Positions 10,976 through 21,917 of a stretch of 59,845 nucleotides of DNA are shown here, piece by piece. The stretch comes from an uncultured Pelagibacteraceae bacterium. Its GTDB lineage: Bacteria > Pseudomonadota > Alphaproteobacteria > Pelagibacterales > Pelagibacteraceae. The DNA is taken from NCBI GenBank assembly GCA_905612235.1, contig CAJQRF010000035.1:1-59845 (forward strand), written 5' to 3'. Within the stretch, counting starts at the first letter, position 1. Each line of letters opens with the position of its first letter. The position numbers were made by a program, and so were the translations under genes. The notes beneath the pieces are model-generated. The model saw only the letters and a list, made by a program, of their open reading frames with translations, was not told the origin of the DNA and did not search any database.

Positions 10976-11099
10976 ATATTTATCTAAAAATTAATTTATG
11001 AAGAAAATAGTAATTATTGATTATTGGTGCATAAAGACTTTAAATCTTGCTAGAGTTACAGAAGTTGAATAGTATATTAAATAGTATTAAAAATTAATT

Positions 11100-12815
11100 A
11101 TGAAATTTGATAAATCTAAATTACCCAGCAGGCATGTTTCTGTAGGTGTTAAAAGTGCTCCTCACAGATCGATGTATTACGCAATGGGTTTAAAAAAAGA
11201 AGATATTGAGAAACCTTTTGTTGGAGTGGCAACAACATGGAATGAAGCTGCGCCTTGTAATATAACTTTGTCGAGACAAGCTCAATCAGCCAAAAAAGGT
11301 GTTAAGTTAGCTGGAGGAACACCAAGAGAGTTTACAACTATTACTGTAACGGATGGTATTGCCATGGGCCATGCCGGCATGAAAGCCTCTTTAGTTAGCA
11401 GAGAAGTGATCGCTGATTCAGTTGAGCTTACTATGAGAGGTCACTGCTATGATGCTCTAGTTGGATTAGCTGGATGTGATAAGTCGTTACCTGGATTAAT
11501 GATGGTTATGATTCGATTAAACGTACCTTCAGTTTTTATTTATGGAGGGTCAATATTACCAGGAAATTTTAAAGGTAAAGATGTAACAATAGTTGATGTA
11601 TTTGAAGGTGTTGGAAAGTATTCTACTGGATCAATGTCCAAAAAAGATTTAGATGAATTAGAAACTTTAGCATGTCCATCAGCTGGATCTTGTGGAGGTC
11701 AATTTACAGCAAATACAATGGCGTGTGTTTCTGAAGCCATAGGATTAGCATTACCAGGTTCAGCCGGAACACCAGCAGTTTATGAAGAAAGAGATAAATT
11801 TGCTATTTCGAGTGGGGAGGCGGTAATGAATTTACTAAAGAATAATATAAGACCCAGAGATATTGTTACAAAAAAATCATTAGAAAATGCAGCTGTTATA
11901 GTTGCTGCTTCTGGCGGTTCAACAAATGCTGCCTTGCACTTACCAGCTATAGCTAACGAAGCTGGAATTGATTTTACTTTAGAAGATGTAACAAACATAT
12001 CTAAAAAAACACCATATATAGCTGATCTAAAACCGGGTGGAAAATTTGTTGCAAAAGATTTGTATGAAATTGGAGGTGTTCCAATTTTAATTAAATCTTT
12101 ATTAGACGGTGGTTTTTTACATGGAGACTGTTTAACAGTTACAGGCAAAACATTAGCTGAAAACCATAAGAATATAAAATTTCCAACTAATCAAAAAGTT
12201 ATTTACCCAACCTCAAAACCTTTAAGTCCCACTGGAGGATTTGCAGGCTTAAAAGGAAATTTAGCACCAGACGGAGCTATAGTTAAAATAGCTGGAATGA
12301 AAAGAAAAAATTTTGAGGGTAAAGCTAAATGTTTTGATAATGAGGTGGAGGCATTAAATGCTGTTCTTGATAAAAAAATTAAAACTGGAGATGTGGTTGT
12401 AATAAGATACGAAGGTCCTCGAGGAAGCCCCGGCATGCCTGAAATGTTATCAACGACGGGCGCTATATATGGACAAGGACTCGGTGAAGAAGTTGCTCTA
12501 ATTACTGATGGACGCTTCTCAGGAGGAACTCATGGTTTTTCTATAGGTCACGTTGGACCGGAGGCTGCTGTAGGCGGCCCCATAGGTCTATTGAAAGATG
12601 GCGATACAATCATAATAGACATAGAAAAAGGAATATTGAATGTTGATATATCTGAAGATGAGATGAAATTTCGAAAAGAAAAATGGAAACCAAAAGTTAC
12701 AGAATATACATCAGGAACTCTATGGAAATACTCTCAGTCAGTTGGCCCTGCATTTAAAGGTGCAGTTACTCACCCTGGTGGATTTAAAGAAAAAAAGTGC
12801 TACGCAGATATTTAA
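11100..12815 (+). CDS. ilvD: Dihydroxy-acid dehydratase
   Basis: Full-length Ilv[40 protein letters not shown]. Confidence 0.97.
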   Translation: MKFDKSKLPSRHVSVGVKSAPHRSMYYAMGLKKEDIEKPFVGVATTWNEAAPCNITLSRQAQSAKKGVKLAGGTPREFTTITVTDGIAMGHAGMKASLVSREVIADSVELTMRGHCYDALVGLAGCDKSLPGLMMVMIRLNVPSVFIYGGSILPGNFKGKDVTIVDVFEGVGKYSTGSMSKKDLDELETLACPSAGSCGGQFTANTMACVSEAIGLALPGSAGTPAVYEERDKFAISSGEAVMNLLKNNIRPRDIVTKKSLENAAVIVAASGGSTNAALHLPAIANEAGIDFTLEDVTNISKKTPYIADLKPGGKFVAKDLYEIGGVPILIKSLLDGGFLHGDCLTVTGKTLAENHKNIKFPTNQKVIYPTSKPLSPTGGFAGLKGNLAPDGAIVKIAGMKRKNFEGKAKCFDNEVEALNAVLDKKIKTGDVVVIRYEGPRGSPGMPEMLSTTGAIYGQGLGEEVALITDGRFSGGTHGFSIGHVGPEAAVGGPIGLLKDGDTIIIDIEKGILNVDISEDEMKFRKEKWKPKVTEYTSGTLWKYSQSVGPAFKGAVTHPGGFKEKKCYADI

Positions 12816-12818
12816 AAA

Positions 12819-14021
12819 ATGAAAATTAGACCTATTATTTTATGTGGTGGGTCAGGTACAAGACTTTGGTCAAATTCAAAAATTAATCAACCAAAACAAT
12901 TTATTGATTTTGGAGGCTGGACCTTGTTTGAAAAAACAATTAGTAGAATAAAAAGCCCAATATATGATCATCCTATAATAAGCACCAACATAAAATATTT
13001 AAAGGAAATTAAAAAAATTTTAAAAATAAATAAGGTTAAAAAATATAAAATATTACTCGAACCATCTAAAAAAAATACTGCACCAGCAATTTTATCTTCA
13101 GCTTTATTGGACGACATACCAACTGACCAAGCATTAATTTTTTTCCCTGCAGATCATTTGATAGAAAATGAAATTTTTTTTAATAAAGTTGTAAAAAAAA
13201 ATACAAAAAATTTAAATGAAAATAACTTATTTTTATTTGGTATTAAACCAACTTCCCCATCAAGTGAATACGGATATTTGTTAACTAAAAAGATTAAAGG
13301 AAATCTCAATAAAGTAACAAAATTTATTGAAAAACCCATATCAACTAAAGCTAAAAAGATTATAAAAAATAATGGATATTGGAATTCAGGAATGTTTTTT
13401 GCAAGAAAAGATTCAATTATAAATAATTTTAAAAAACATCAATTAACTATGTATAATTATTGCCATAATTCTCTAATGAAATCTATTATTAAAAATAAAG
13501 TCTATTACTTAGATAAAACGTATTTTAATAAAGTTAAGGCTATTTCATTTGATTATGCAATTTTAGAAAAAGCAAAGCAAATTAATAGTATTAATTTAAG
13601 TATTTCCTGGTCTGATCTTGGAAGTTGGAGAGAAATATCTAAGATTTATTATAAAAATATTAAGAAATTTTATAGTAAAAAAAATGTAACAATTAGACCT
13701 TGGGGTAAATATGTTAATTTGTTTGGTGGTAAAAATTTTTTAGTAAAAGAATTAACAATAAACTCAAATTCCTCTATAAGTCTACAAAAACACTTTCACA
13801 GATCAGAACATTGGTTAATTACGAAAGGAAAACCTAAAATAACAGTCAATGAAAATAAATTTTTTAGCTCCATAAATACCTCTGTTTTCATTCCTACTGG
13901 CGCTAAACACCGTATTGAAAATTTTTATAAAACCCCAGTAAAAATTCTTGAAATTCAAACAGGTTTAATACTTAAAGAAAAAGACATTGTAAGATTTAAA
14001 GATATTTATAATAGAAGTTAA
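12819..14021 (+). CDS. manC: Mannose-1-phosphate guanylyltransferase (with C-terminal cupin-type isomerase-like region)
   Basis: PIILCGGSGTRLWSNSKINQPKQF, FIEKP, C-terminal RPWGKYVNLF...LQKHFHRSEHWLITKG. Confidence 0.88.
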   Translation: MKIRPIILCGGSGTRLWSNSKINQPKQFIDFGGWTLFEKTISRIKSPIYDHPIISTNIKYLKEIKKILKINKVKKYKILLEPSKKNTAPAILSSALLDDIPTDQALIFFPADHLIENEIFFNKVVKKNTKNLNENNLFLFGIKPTSPSSEYGYLLTKKIKGNLNKVTKFIEKPISTKAKKIIKNNGYWNSGMFFARKDSIINNFKKHQLTMYNYCHNSLMKSIIKNKVYYLDKTYFNKVKAISFDYAILEKAKQINSINLSISWSDLGSWREISKIYYKNIKKFYSKKNVTIRPWGKYVNLFGGKNFLVKELTINSNSSISLQKHFHRSEHWLITKGKPKITVNENKFFSSINTSVFIPTGAKHRIENFYKTPVKILEIQTGLILKEKDIVRFKDIYNRS

Positions 14022-14794
14022 ATAAAAGTGCACTCTAGCGGCACATGATCAGAAGGTTTTATTCTACCTCTTTCTTTCTTATATATTTCAACTTTTTTAA
14101 CATGATTAATTAAAAAATTTGAAATTAAAAATAGATCTATTCTTAATCCGTTATTTTTTTGCCAAGATCCTTGGGTGTAATCCCAAAAAGTATAATTTTC
14201 TTCTTTCTTATTAAAATTTCTAAAAATATCGTTAAGTCCAAGATTTATAATTTCTCGGTATTTTTTTCTAATTTCAATTCTGAATAAGGCGTCATTTAAA
14301 TATTTTTCAGGTGTATGAACGTCTATTTCTTCAGGTATAATATTAAAATCACCTGCTATTATTAATAATTCATCATTTTTTTCTATTTTTTTAATATATT
14401 TAATTAATAAGTCTAACCATTTAATTTTATAAAAATATTTTTCAGTATCAACAGGATTACCATTTGGAACATATACATTTATTAAATTAACGTTCTTATT
14501 TTTTATTTTTATTTTGGTAGTTATTATTCTTGATTGTTTAATTTTATCTCCAGGCAAAGATGTATTTATTTCCTTAAGTCTTTTTTTTGAAATAATTGAA
14601 ACTCCATTATAACTTTTTTGCCCATGCACGTAAGAAAAATAGCCTAAATCTTTAAATTCACCATATGGAAAATTTTTTTCTTCAGTTTTAATTTCTTGCA
14701 AAAGTAGTATATCGGGTGAATTTTTGTTAATATATTTTTTGATATTTTCTATTCTAGCTCTTACTGAATTTACGTTCCATGAAATGATCTTCAT
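14018..14794 (-). CDS. xth: Exodeoxyribonuclease III / AP endonuclease
   Basis: MKIISWNVNSVRARIENI, LLLQEIKTE, GDFNIIPEEIDV, PSDHVPLECTF; start adjusted to internal Met. Confidence 0.93.
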   Translation of the reverse strand: MKIISWNVNSVRARIENIKKYINKNSPDILLLQEIKTEEKNFPYGEFKDLGYFSYVHGQKSYNGVSIISKKRLKEINTSLPGDKIKQSRIITTKIKIKNKNVNLINVYVPNGNPVDTEKYFYKIKWLDLLIKYIKKIEKNDELLIIAGDFNIIPEEIDVHTPEKYLNDALFRIEIRKKYREIINLGLNDIFRNFNKKEENYTFWDYTQGSWQKNNGLRIDLFLISNFLINHVKKVEIYKKERGRIKPSDHVPLECTFI

Positions 14795-15111
14795 TAAAAT
14801 GAGAAAGAGACTCCACAACCACAGGAAGATTTAGTTTTAGGATTTGATATTTTAAATGAATTTCCAATTAATTCCTCAGAGAAGTCCACCTCTGAGCCTT
14901 TAAGCATATCTAAGGAAGATTTATCTATAACTATATTGTTATGTTTTAAATCTTCATCATTAGTAATGTTATCAAATGTAAAATCATATTTGAACCCAGA
15001 ACATCCTCCACCTTTTACAGCAATTCTAAAAAAAGTTCCTTTCGGCTTGTTTATTAAAAGCTGGCCTATTTTTTCCACAGCTTTATTACTAAAATTTATT
15101 TCTTTAATCAT
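14794..15111 (-). CDS. erpA: Iron-sulfur cluster insertion protein (ErpA/IscA family)
   Basis: GGGCSGFKYDF and SCGCGVSF cysteine motifs. Confidence 0.88.
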   Translation of the reverse strand: MIKEINFSNKAVEKIGQLLINKPKGTFFRIAVKGGGCSGFKYDFTFDNITNDEDLKHNNIVIDKSSLDMLKGSEVDFSEELIGNSFKISNPKTKSSCGCGVSFSF

Positions 15112-15151
15112 TTTTATTATATTGTTGTAATATAAACCTCTTAATTAAGTT

Positions 15152-16297
15152 ATGCAAAAAAATTATAAAGAAAATCATCTTAAATCATACGCTGTAAAAT
15201 CTATTAATAGCAATGGTAGAATATTTCAAGAATTTGAAAATTCATTCAGAACTCCATATCAGCGAGATAGAGATAGAATAATTCATTCGTCATCATTCAG
15301 AAGACTTAAGCATAAAACCCAAGTTTTTGTTAACACTGAAGGAGATCATTACAGAACAAGATTGACACACTCAATGGAAGTAGCTCAAATTTCAAGGACA
15401 TTAGCAAGATCACTTGGCTTAAATGAAGATTTGTGTGAAACTTTGAGTTTGGCTCATGATATGGGCCACACTCCTTTTGGTCATGCTGGAGAAGATGTTT
15501 TAAGTGCATGCATGCGCTCATACGGTGGTTTTGACCATAATATACAAACTTTAAGAATTGTAACTATGCTAGAAAATAAGTACTACAAATTTAATGGTTT
15601 AAACTTAACTATCGAGACACTGGATGGTTTAATAAAGCATAACGGTCCTGTTAAAAACATATTACACCATGAAAAAATCTTAAAAAAAAATTTATTCAAA
15701 AACAAAATTATTTTTAATCGATTCCCATCATTAGAATCTCAAGTTGCTTCAATCTCTGATGACATAGCTTATAATAATCATGATTTAGAGGATGGTTTGA
15801 GAGCAGATTTATTTACAATTCAAGATATAAGTTCTATCCCTTATATTGCTAACATAATTAAAAAACATATGAAAAATTTGAAAAGATACAGAAGAGAAGT
15901 GATAATCAGTCAAATTGTAAGAGATTTAATTAATTTAATGGTAATGGATGTAATTGATACAACAAATAAAAATTTATTATTAATTAAACCTATATCAATT
16001 AATGATATCTATAATCAAAAAAAATGTGCAGTTGATTTTTCTTCAAAGATGAAAAAAACTGATAAACATATTAAGTTATTCTTAAAAGAAAACATGTACA
16101 ATCATAAAAAGGTAATTCTTAACACCAACAAAGGTAAAAAAGTATTAAGTGATTTATTTAAGCATTTAATTAAAAAACCTAAAAATTATATTAGAAGAGA
16201 TTTGTTTAAAAATGAGAAAAGTGAAAGAGTAGTAGCTGATTTTATAGCTGGCATGACTGATAGATTTGCAATTAACTTACATAAAAAAATAATATGA
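15152..16297 (+). CDS. dgt: dGTP triphosphohydrolase-like protein
   Basis: HD motifs: FRRLKHKTQVF, RTRLTHSMEVAQISR, LAHDMGHTPFGHAGED. Confidence 0.93.
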   Translation: MQKNYKENHLKSYAVKSINSNGRIFQEFENSFRTPYQRDRDRIIHSSSFRRLKHKTQVFVNTEGDHYRTRLTHSMEVAQISRTLARSLGLNEDLCETLSLAHDMGHTPFGHAGEDVLSACMRSYGGFDHNIQTLRIVTMLENKYYKFNGLNLTIETLDGLIKHNGPVKNILHHEKILKKNLFKNKIIFNRFPSLESQVASISDDIAYNNHDLEDGLRADLFTIQDISSIPYIANIIKKHMKNLKRYRREVIISQIVRDLINLMVMDVIDTTNKNLLLIKPISINDIYNQKKCAVDFSSKMKKTDKHIKLFLKENMYNHKKVILNTNKGKKVLSDLFKHLIKKPKNYIRRDLFKNEKSERVVADFIAGMTDRFAINLHKKII

Positions 16298-18015
16298 ATT
16301 TATTTATAGATTATCAAACTAAAATATTAAAACTTTTAAAAAAACTTGAATCAAAAGAAATAATAAAAATACCTAAAAAAATTAACAGTATTACAATTGA
16401 GCTTCCACCAAAAAACCAAGAAGCGCATATATCTTGCAATGCAGCGATGCTTTTAGCTAAAGAGAATAACCAAAAACCAATTGAAGTTGCCAAAATATTA
16501 GTCAAACACTTTACTAAAGATTTTAAGGAATTCAATTCAGTTGAAATAGCTGGTCCAGGATTTTTAAATATATCTTTTAATCAAAAATTCTGGAAAAATT
16601 ATTTAAACCAAGTAATTAAACTTAATACAAAATATGGCTCAAATAAATTAAAGAAAAAAAAATATAATATAGAGTTTGTATCAGCAAATCCTACTGGACC
16701 ATTACATGTTGGCCATTGCAGAGGTGCAGTTTTAGGCGATACACTTGCAAATATTTTTACTTTTAATGGAAACAATGTTACTAAAGAATATTATGTGAAT
16801 GATTATGGTGGACAAATTAAAATATTTGTTAATTCTGTTTATTATAGAATTTTGGAAATAATTAAAAATGAACCATTTCCTTCAAATCTTGAACTTTATC
16901 CAGGAGATTATATTATTGATATTGCAAAAGAAGTAATAAAAAGTAAATCAATTAAAGATTTTTCTAATCTTAAAAAAATATTTAATCTACTTTCAAAAAA
17001 ATCGATTTCATTATCGATGAAGATAATTGAAAATAATTTAAAAATGCTGGGTATTAAACATGATAACTTCGTTTATGAATCTAATTTGGTTAAAAATAAT
17101 CTTGTTAATAATGTTATTAAAAAATTAAAGGTTAAAAATTATGTATATAATGGTAAATTAGATGTTCCTAAGGGTGAGCAAACTAAAGAATGGAAACAAA
17201 GAGATCAATTATTATTTAGATCTAGTCTATTTGGCGACGATACAGATAGACCTTTACAAAAAATTGACGGTTCCTGGACTTACTTTGCCGGTGATATGGC
17301 GTATCATTCAAATAAAATTTCAAGAAAATTCGATATTTTAATTAATATATTAGGCGCTGATCACGCCGGTTATACAAAGCGAATAATTTCTGTAACTAAA
17401 GCTATTTCAAATAATAAAGTCGATTTAATCTGTAAGGTATCACAATTAGTAAAACTTTTTAAAAATGGCGAACCGTTTAAAATGTCCAAAAGAAAAGGAG
17501 ATTATATTACAATTGAAGATTTAATTAATGAAGTTGGTGCGGATGCGACAAGATTTATAATGCTAAACAGAAGCAACGATGTTGAGTTCGATTTTGATTT
17601 TAAGAAAGTTACAGAAAAATCAAAGGATAATCCAGTATTTTATGTTCAGTATGCCTATGCAAGAATAAATTCAGTTTTTAGATCACTCAAGGTTAATTTA
17701 AAAAGCAATTTAAAAATTAACAATGAAAAATATTTACTTAACAATCATGAATTAGAAATTTTAAAAAAGATTGCAGAATGGCCCAAATGTATTAATCTGT
17801 CTTTATCCAAACTTGAACCACATAGAATACCATTTTATCTTTACGAATTGGCAACACTATTTCATTCATACTGGACTCTAGGTAATGTTAATAAAGAATA
17901 TAGATTTATTAATGAAGAAAAAAATTTAACTAGATTGGCACTTTTGCAGGCAGTATCTATAGTTATTAAAAATGGCATGACTATTTTAGGCGTCTCAACC
18001 CCGGAAAAAATGTGA
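16294..18015 (+). CDS. argS: Arginyl-tRNA synthetase
   Basis: SANPTGPLHVGHCRGAVLGD, FKMSKRKGDYITIEDL. Confidence 0.95.
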   Translation: MNLFIDYQTKILKLLKKLESKEIIKIPKKINSITIELPPKNQEAHISCNAAMLLAKENNQKPIEVAKILVKHFTKDFKEFNSVEIAGPGFLNISFNQKFWKNYLNQVIKLNTKYGSNKLKKKKYNIEFVSANPTGPLHVGHCRGAVLGDTLANIFTFNGNNVTKEYYVNDYGGQIKIFVNSVYYRILEIIKNEPFPSNLELYPGDYIIDIAKEVIKSKSIKDFSNLKKIFNLLSKKSISLSMKIIENNLKMLGIKHDNFVYESNLVKNNLVNNVIKKLKVKNYVYNGKLDVPKGEQTKEWKQRDQLLFRSSLFGDDTDRPLQKIDGSWTYFAGDMAYHSNKISRKFDILINILGADHAGYTKRIISVTKAISNNKVDLICKVSQLVKLFKNGEPFKMSKRKGDYITIEDLINEVGADATRFIMLNRSNDVEFDFDFKKVTEKSKDNPVFYVQYAYARINSVFRSLKVNLKSNLKINNEKYLLNNHELEILKKIAEWPKCINLSLSKLEPHRIPFYLYELATLFHSYWTLGNVNKEYRFINEEKNLTRLALLQAVSIVIKNGMTILGVSTPEKM

Positions 18016-18287
18016 TGTTTTATAAAAAAAAAAATATTTTTTTTATAGTTATTATGTTTACTTTTTTTTTTCTTGTATCAAATTATTATTTTTCAGAAAA
18101 TAATGTTATTTATACTAACAAATCAAGATCTAATTACATAAATAATAGCACTAACGATATTAATAATTTACCAATACTAAAAAATAACACGTATGATTCT
18201 ATTTATTATATTAACGATTTAGATAATTTTAAAAAAAAAAGAAAGAAGAGATTTTGGGAAAGTCTAATTAGTAATTTTAATGAATAG
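18015..18287 (+). CDS. Short single-TM protein in the argS-nagZ slot; no SPOR domain visible
   Basis: ORF coupled to the argS stop (TGATG overlap); one N-terminal TM then Asn-rich tail. Confidence 0.55.
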   Translation: MFYKKKNIFFIVIMFTFFFLVSNYYFSENNVIYTNKSRSNYINNSTNDINNLPILKNNTYDSIYYINDLDNFKKKRKKRFWESLISNFNE

Positions 18288-19227
18288 AAAAGCTATAATT
18301 TTTGGCGTAAAAGGATATAAATTATCAAGTAAAGAAAAAGTTTTTTTAAAAAAAAACAGTCCATGGGGGATCATTTTATTTACAAGAAATATTAAAAATA
18401 TTACCCAATTAAAAAATTTAACGAAAAGTATAAAAAATTTATTTAATGATAAAAAATTTCCAATATTAATTGATCAAGAGGGTGGTAGAGTTTCAAGACT
18501 TAATAAAATTATAGATTTAAAATATTTTACACAGTTTTTTTTTGGTAAACTCTATGATAAAGATAAAAAATTATTTTGTAATTTTTATAAAATTTACATT
18601 GATAAAGTTTGTGATATTTTAAAAAATTCTGGTATTAATATTAATACAGTACCTGTTCTTGATCTTTTAAGAGGACCTTCGCATAAAGTTATTGGTGATA
18701 GATCATTTTCATCAAATGAAAATAAGGTTCGATTAATTGGAAATAAGTGTATAAATTTTTATAGTAAAAATAAAATAGGAACAGTAATTAAACATATTCC
18801 AGGGCACGGCAAGTCTTCAATTGACAGTCATTACAACACCCCATTCATAACCGCTTCTAAAAAGGAACTTATTAGACAGGATTTCAAACCATTCAAAAGT
18901 TCAAAATCGATTTTTGCAATGACAGCGCATGCTGTTTACACTGCATATGACACTAAATATACTGCAACTCATTCTAAAATATTAATTAATAAGGTAATAA
19001 GGAATCAAATCAATTTCAAAGGTATAATTATTTCTGATGACATTTCAATGAAATCACTGAAATATAAACTTGAGGAAAATGCAATTAAATCTTTAAATGC
19101 AGGTTGTAATTTGGTGCTACATTGCAATGCTAATCTTAATGAAATGCGTAGGTTAGCGAAAGTTATACCCAGAATTGATCAATTTACTAAAAAAAAAACA
19201 TCCCTTTTTTATAAATTTTTAGGATAA
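18280..19227 (+). CDS. nagZ: Beta-N-acetylhexosaminidase
   Basis: IDQEGGRVSRL, KHIPGHGKSSIDSHYNTP, IISDDISM. Confidence 0.92.
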   Translation: MNRKAIIFGVKGYKLSSKEKVFLKKNSPWGIILFTRNIKNITQLKNLTKSIKNLFNDKKFPILIDQEGGRVSRLNKIIDLKYFTQFFFGKLYDKDKKLFCNFYKIYIDKVCDILKNSGININTVPVLDLLRGPSHKVIGDRSFSSNENKVRLIGNKCINFYSKNKIGTVIKHIPGHGKSSIDSHYNTPFITASKKELIRQDFKPFKSSKSIFAMTAHAVYTAYDTKYTATHSKILINKVIRNQINFKGIIISDDISMKSLKYKLEENAIKSLNAGCNLVLHCNANLNEMRRLAKVIPRIDQFTKKKTSLFYKFLG

Positions 19228-19237
19228 AGTTCTATTA

Positions 19238-19990
19238 ATGACTTTAGAATATAATGAATCACTAAAGATAAATATAGAAAATTATTCAGGGCCCCTGGAA
19301 GTTTTACTTGATCTTGCAAAGGTTCAAAAGGTTAACCTAGAAGAAATTTCCATATCACAACTTGCGGATCAATTTATTGAATTTATTAATGATACTAAAA
19401 AAGTTAATTTAGACATAGCATCCGAATATTTGTTAATGGCCACATGGCTGGCTTATCTTAAATCAAAACTTTTGTTACCTGAGGACGATGAAGATGATTT
19501 TAAAGCTTCAGAAGTTGCTGAGAAACTTAAATTACAACTTAAAAAACTAGAATTAATAAGACTACTATCAGATCAACTTTTAAAAAAGAAAAGATTAGGA
19601 GTTGATGTTTTTATGAGAGGAATGTCCTCTGGTATTAGAACTATAAAAAATTCTAAATACGATGTTTCGTTATATGATTTACTTAAATCCTACTCTAGCC
19701 ATGTAATGACATTAAATTTTCAGACAATAAACATTAAAAAATTGCCGGTATGCACTACCGAACAAGGAATCGAGATTATCAAATCTAATATTAAAAAATT
19801 AAAAGAGTGGAAAAATATTTCTAAGCTAATTCCATCTAAATTTAAAAAAAATAATGCTCTTGCAAGATCTGGCATTAGTGGAATTTTTTGCGCTTCCCTT
19901 GAACTTAGCAAATCTGGATTGATTTCAATTATGCAAAAAAAAACTTTTGGCGATCTATTAATTAAAGAAAAAAATTATGAAAAAATCTGA
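19238..19990 (+). CDS. scpA: Segregation and condensation protein A
   Basis: FSGPLEVLLDL-type start, ASEYLLMATWLAYLKSKLLLP. Confidence 0.93.
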   Translation: MTLEYNESLKINIENYSGPLEVLLDLAKVQKVNLEEISISQLADQFIEFINDTKKVNLDIASEYLLMATWLAYLKSKLLLPEDDEDDFKASEVAEKLKLQLKKLELIRLLSDQLLKKKRLGVDVFMRGMSSGIRTIKNSKYDVSLYDLLKSYSSHVMTLNFQTINIKKLPVCTTEQGIEIIKSNIKKLKEWKNISKLIPSKFKKNNALARSGISGIFCASLELSKSGLISIMQKKTFGDLLIKEKNYEKI

Positions 19991-20663
19991 TTTTAAAATT
20001 TTAAAATTTCCTTCTAATGTTCCAGTTTTAGAAAGAAAAGTTGAAGCAATTCTTTTTGCTGCTGCTGAACCACTTGATCAAGAAAGTATATGCGAAAAAC
20101 TCCAAACTAAAAAAGATATTTCTAAAACATTATCTTCGCTAAAAAAACAATACTCCTTTAGGGGTATTAATTTGATTTGTATTAAAAATAAATGGTCATT
20201 TCGAACTTCTTCTGACCTTTCTAAAACTCTAATTCTCAAGTCAAACGTTAGGAAGAACTTATCAAAAGCAGCAATAGAAACACTTTCTATTATTGTATAT
20301 CACCAGCCGGTTACAAGATCTGAAATTGAAGAAATAAGAGGTGTGGCTTTTGCTACGGGCACATTGGAAATTTTATTAGAACTTAATTGGGTTAGACCTT
20401 CTGGTAGAAAAGATGTACCTGGAAAACCTATTCAATATATAACTACTGATGACTTTCTAAGTCATTTTAATTTACAGAAATTGTCTGACTTACCAAACAT
20501 TGAAGAATTAACCTCAGCAGGCTTGATTGATAATTCTAATGTTAATTCGTCAATTTTTGGAACTGGAAAATTTTATAAGGAGCAAAATGAAGAAAAAAAA
20601 GAGAATATTTATTCGAATATAGACGATTTACTTACAAGTACGCTTAAATCTGATGATGAATAA
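19977..20663 (+). CDS. scpB: Segregation and condensation protein B
   Basis: [37 protein letters not shown]. Confidence 0.93.
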   Translation: MKKSDFKILKFPSNVPVLERKVEAILFAAAEPLDQESICEKLQTKKDISKTLSSLKKQYSFRGINLICIKNKWSFRTSSDLSKTLILKSNVRKNLSKAAIETLSIIVYHQPVTRSEIEEIRGVAFATGTLEILLELNWVRPSGRKDVPGKPIQYITTDDFLSHFNLQKLSDLPNIEELTSAGLIDNSNVNSSIFGTGKFYKEQNEEKKENIYSNIDDLLTSTLKSDDE

Positions 20664-20707
20664 AAGATATCTTTAACAAAGGTAAGAAATTCTATATAAT
20701 TAAAAGT

Positions 20708-20914
20708 ATGAGTATAGGTTTTTGGCAAGTAGCAATAGTTGTAGTTTTGGTTGTCCTTCTTTTTGGTAGAGGCAAGATCTCAAGTTTAATGGGTGATGTT
20801 GCTAAGGGTATTAAAAGTTTCAAAAAAGGAATGAAAGATCCAGTGAATGACAATTCAGACTCTACATCATCAGAAGAAAATACCAGCGAAGATTCTAGTT
20901 TAGATAAAAAATAA
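20708..20914 (+). CDS. tatA: Twin-arginine translocase TatA
   Basis: Short TM plus amphipathic helix ([25 protein letters not shown]); followed by tatB and tatC. Confidence 0.92.
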   Translation: MSIGFWQVAIVVVLVVLLFGRGKISSLMGDVAKGIKSFKKGMKDPVNDNSDSTSSEENTSEDSSLDKK

Positions 20915-20920
20915 TTAAAA

Positions 20921-21160
20921 ATGCCACAAATTGGATGGTTTGAAATACTAATTATTGTAGTTTTAGCTATATTAATTATTGGACCGAAAGATTTCCCAAT
21001 TATGCTCAATAAATTAGGTTCATGGGTAAGTTCACTTAAAAATTATTTTAGGGATGTACAAAAAGATTTTGTAAATGCAGAAACTATTTTTGATGATGAG
21101 TTATCATTAAAAGAAAATCTCTTAGATAAAACAAATAATAAAAAAAAAGATGAGTTATGA
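20921..21160 (+). CDS. tatB: Twin-arginine translocase TatB
   Basis: GWFEILIIVVLAILIIGPKDFP; position between tatA and tatC. Confidence 0.9.
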   Translation: MPQIGWFEILIIVVLAILIIGPKDFPIMLNKLGSWVSSLKNYFRDVQKDFVNAETIFDDELSLKENLLDKTNNKKKDEL

Positions 21161-21917
21161 AAAAGAAAAAAAAGCTAGCTTAATAGGCCATCTTACTGAA
21201 CTAAGATCTCGTCTAGTTAAATCTATTATTTTTTTATCATTTTTTTTTGTTATATGTTATTTTTTTGCTGAAAATATATATGCTTTCCTGCTATCTCCTT
21301 ATGCAGAAGCAGTAGCAAATTCAGAAAATATAAATCGAAGGATGATTTTTACCGCATTACACGAAACATTTATCACATATTTAAAAGTTGCATTTTTTGC
21401 TGCTATGTTTGCAGCTAGTCCAATTATATTGACACAAATTTGGAAATTTGTTGCACCAGGCCTCTATAAAAATGAAAAAAGAGCTTTGCTACCATATCTT
21501 ATTGCTACACCAACTTTGTTTTTGTTAGGTGGGATGCTCGTATATTATTTAATTATGCCACTAGCTATTAAATTTTTTTTAAGTTTCGAAACGTCTGCAC
21601 AAATTGGTTCCTTGCCTATTGAACTTGAAGCTAAAGTAAATGAGTATCTTTCATTGATAATGCGACTTATTTTTGCTTTTGGTTTAAGTTTTCAACTCCC
21701 TGTACTTTTAAGTTTATTAGCACGTGTTGGATTTGTAAGTTCTCAATATTTAAAAGAAAGAAGAAAATATTTTGTTATTATTATTTTTGCCGTAGCAGCT
21801 ATATTAACACCACCAGACCCAATAACACAGATAGGACTTGGAATACCTTTGTTAATTTTATACGAATTATCTATATTATCAGTAAAACTTATAGAAAAGA
21901 AAAAGAAAGATGCATAA
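21150..21917 (+). CDS. tatC: Twin-arginine translocase TatC
   Basis: HLTELRSRLVKSI, AILTPPDPITQIGLGIPLLILYELSI. Confidence 0.95.
   Translation: MSYEKEKKASLIGHLTELRSRLVKSIIFLSFFFVICYFFAENIYAFLLSPYAEAVANSENINRRMIFTALHETFITYLKVAFFAAMFAASPIILTQIWKFVAPGLYKNEKRALLPYLIATPTLFLLGGMLVYYLIMPLAIKFFLSFETSAQIGSLPIELEAKVNEYLSLIMRLIFAFGLSFQLPVLLSLLARVGFVSSQYLKERRKYFVIIIFAVAAILTPPDPITQIGLGIPLLILYELSILSVKLIEKKKKDA

Noticed and set aside
11780-12148. 122-aa ORF antisense to ilvD
   Set aside because: Antisense shadow of a highly conserved gene.
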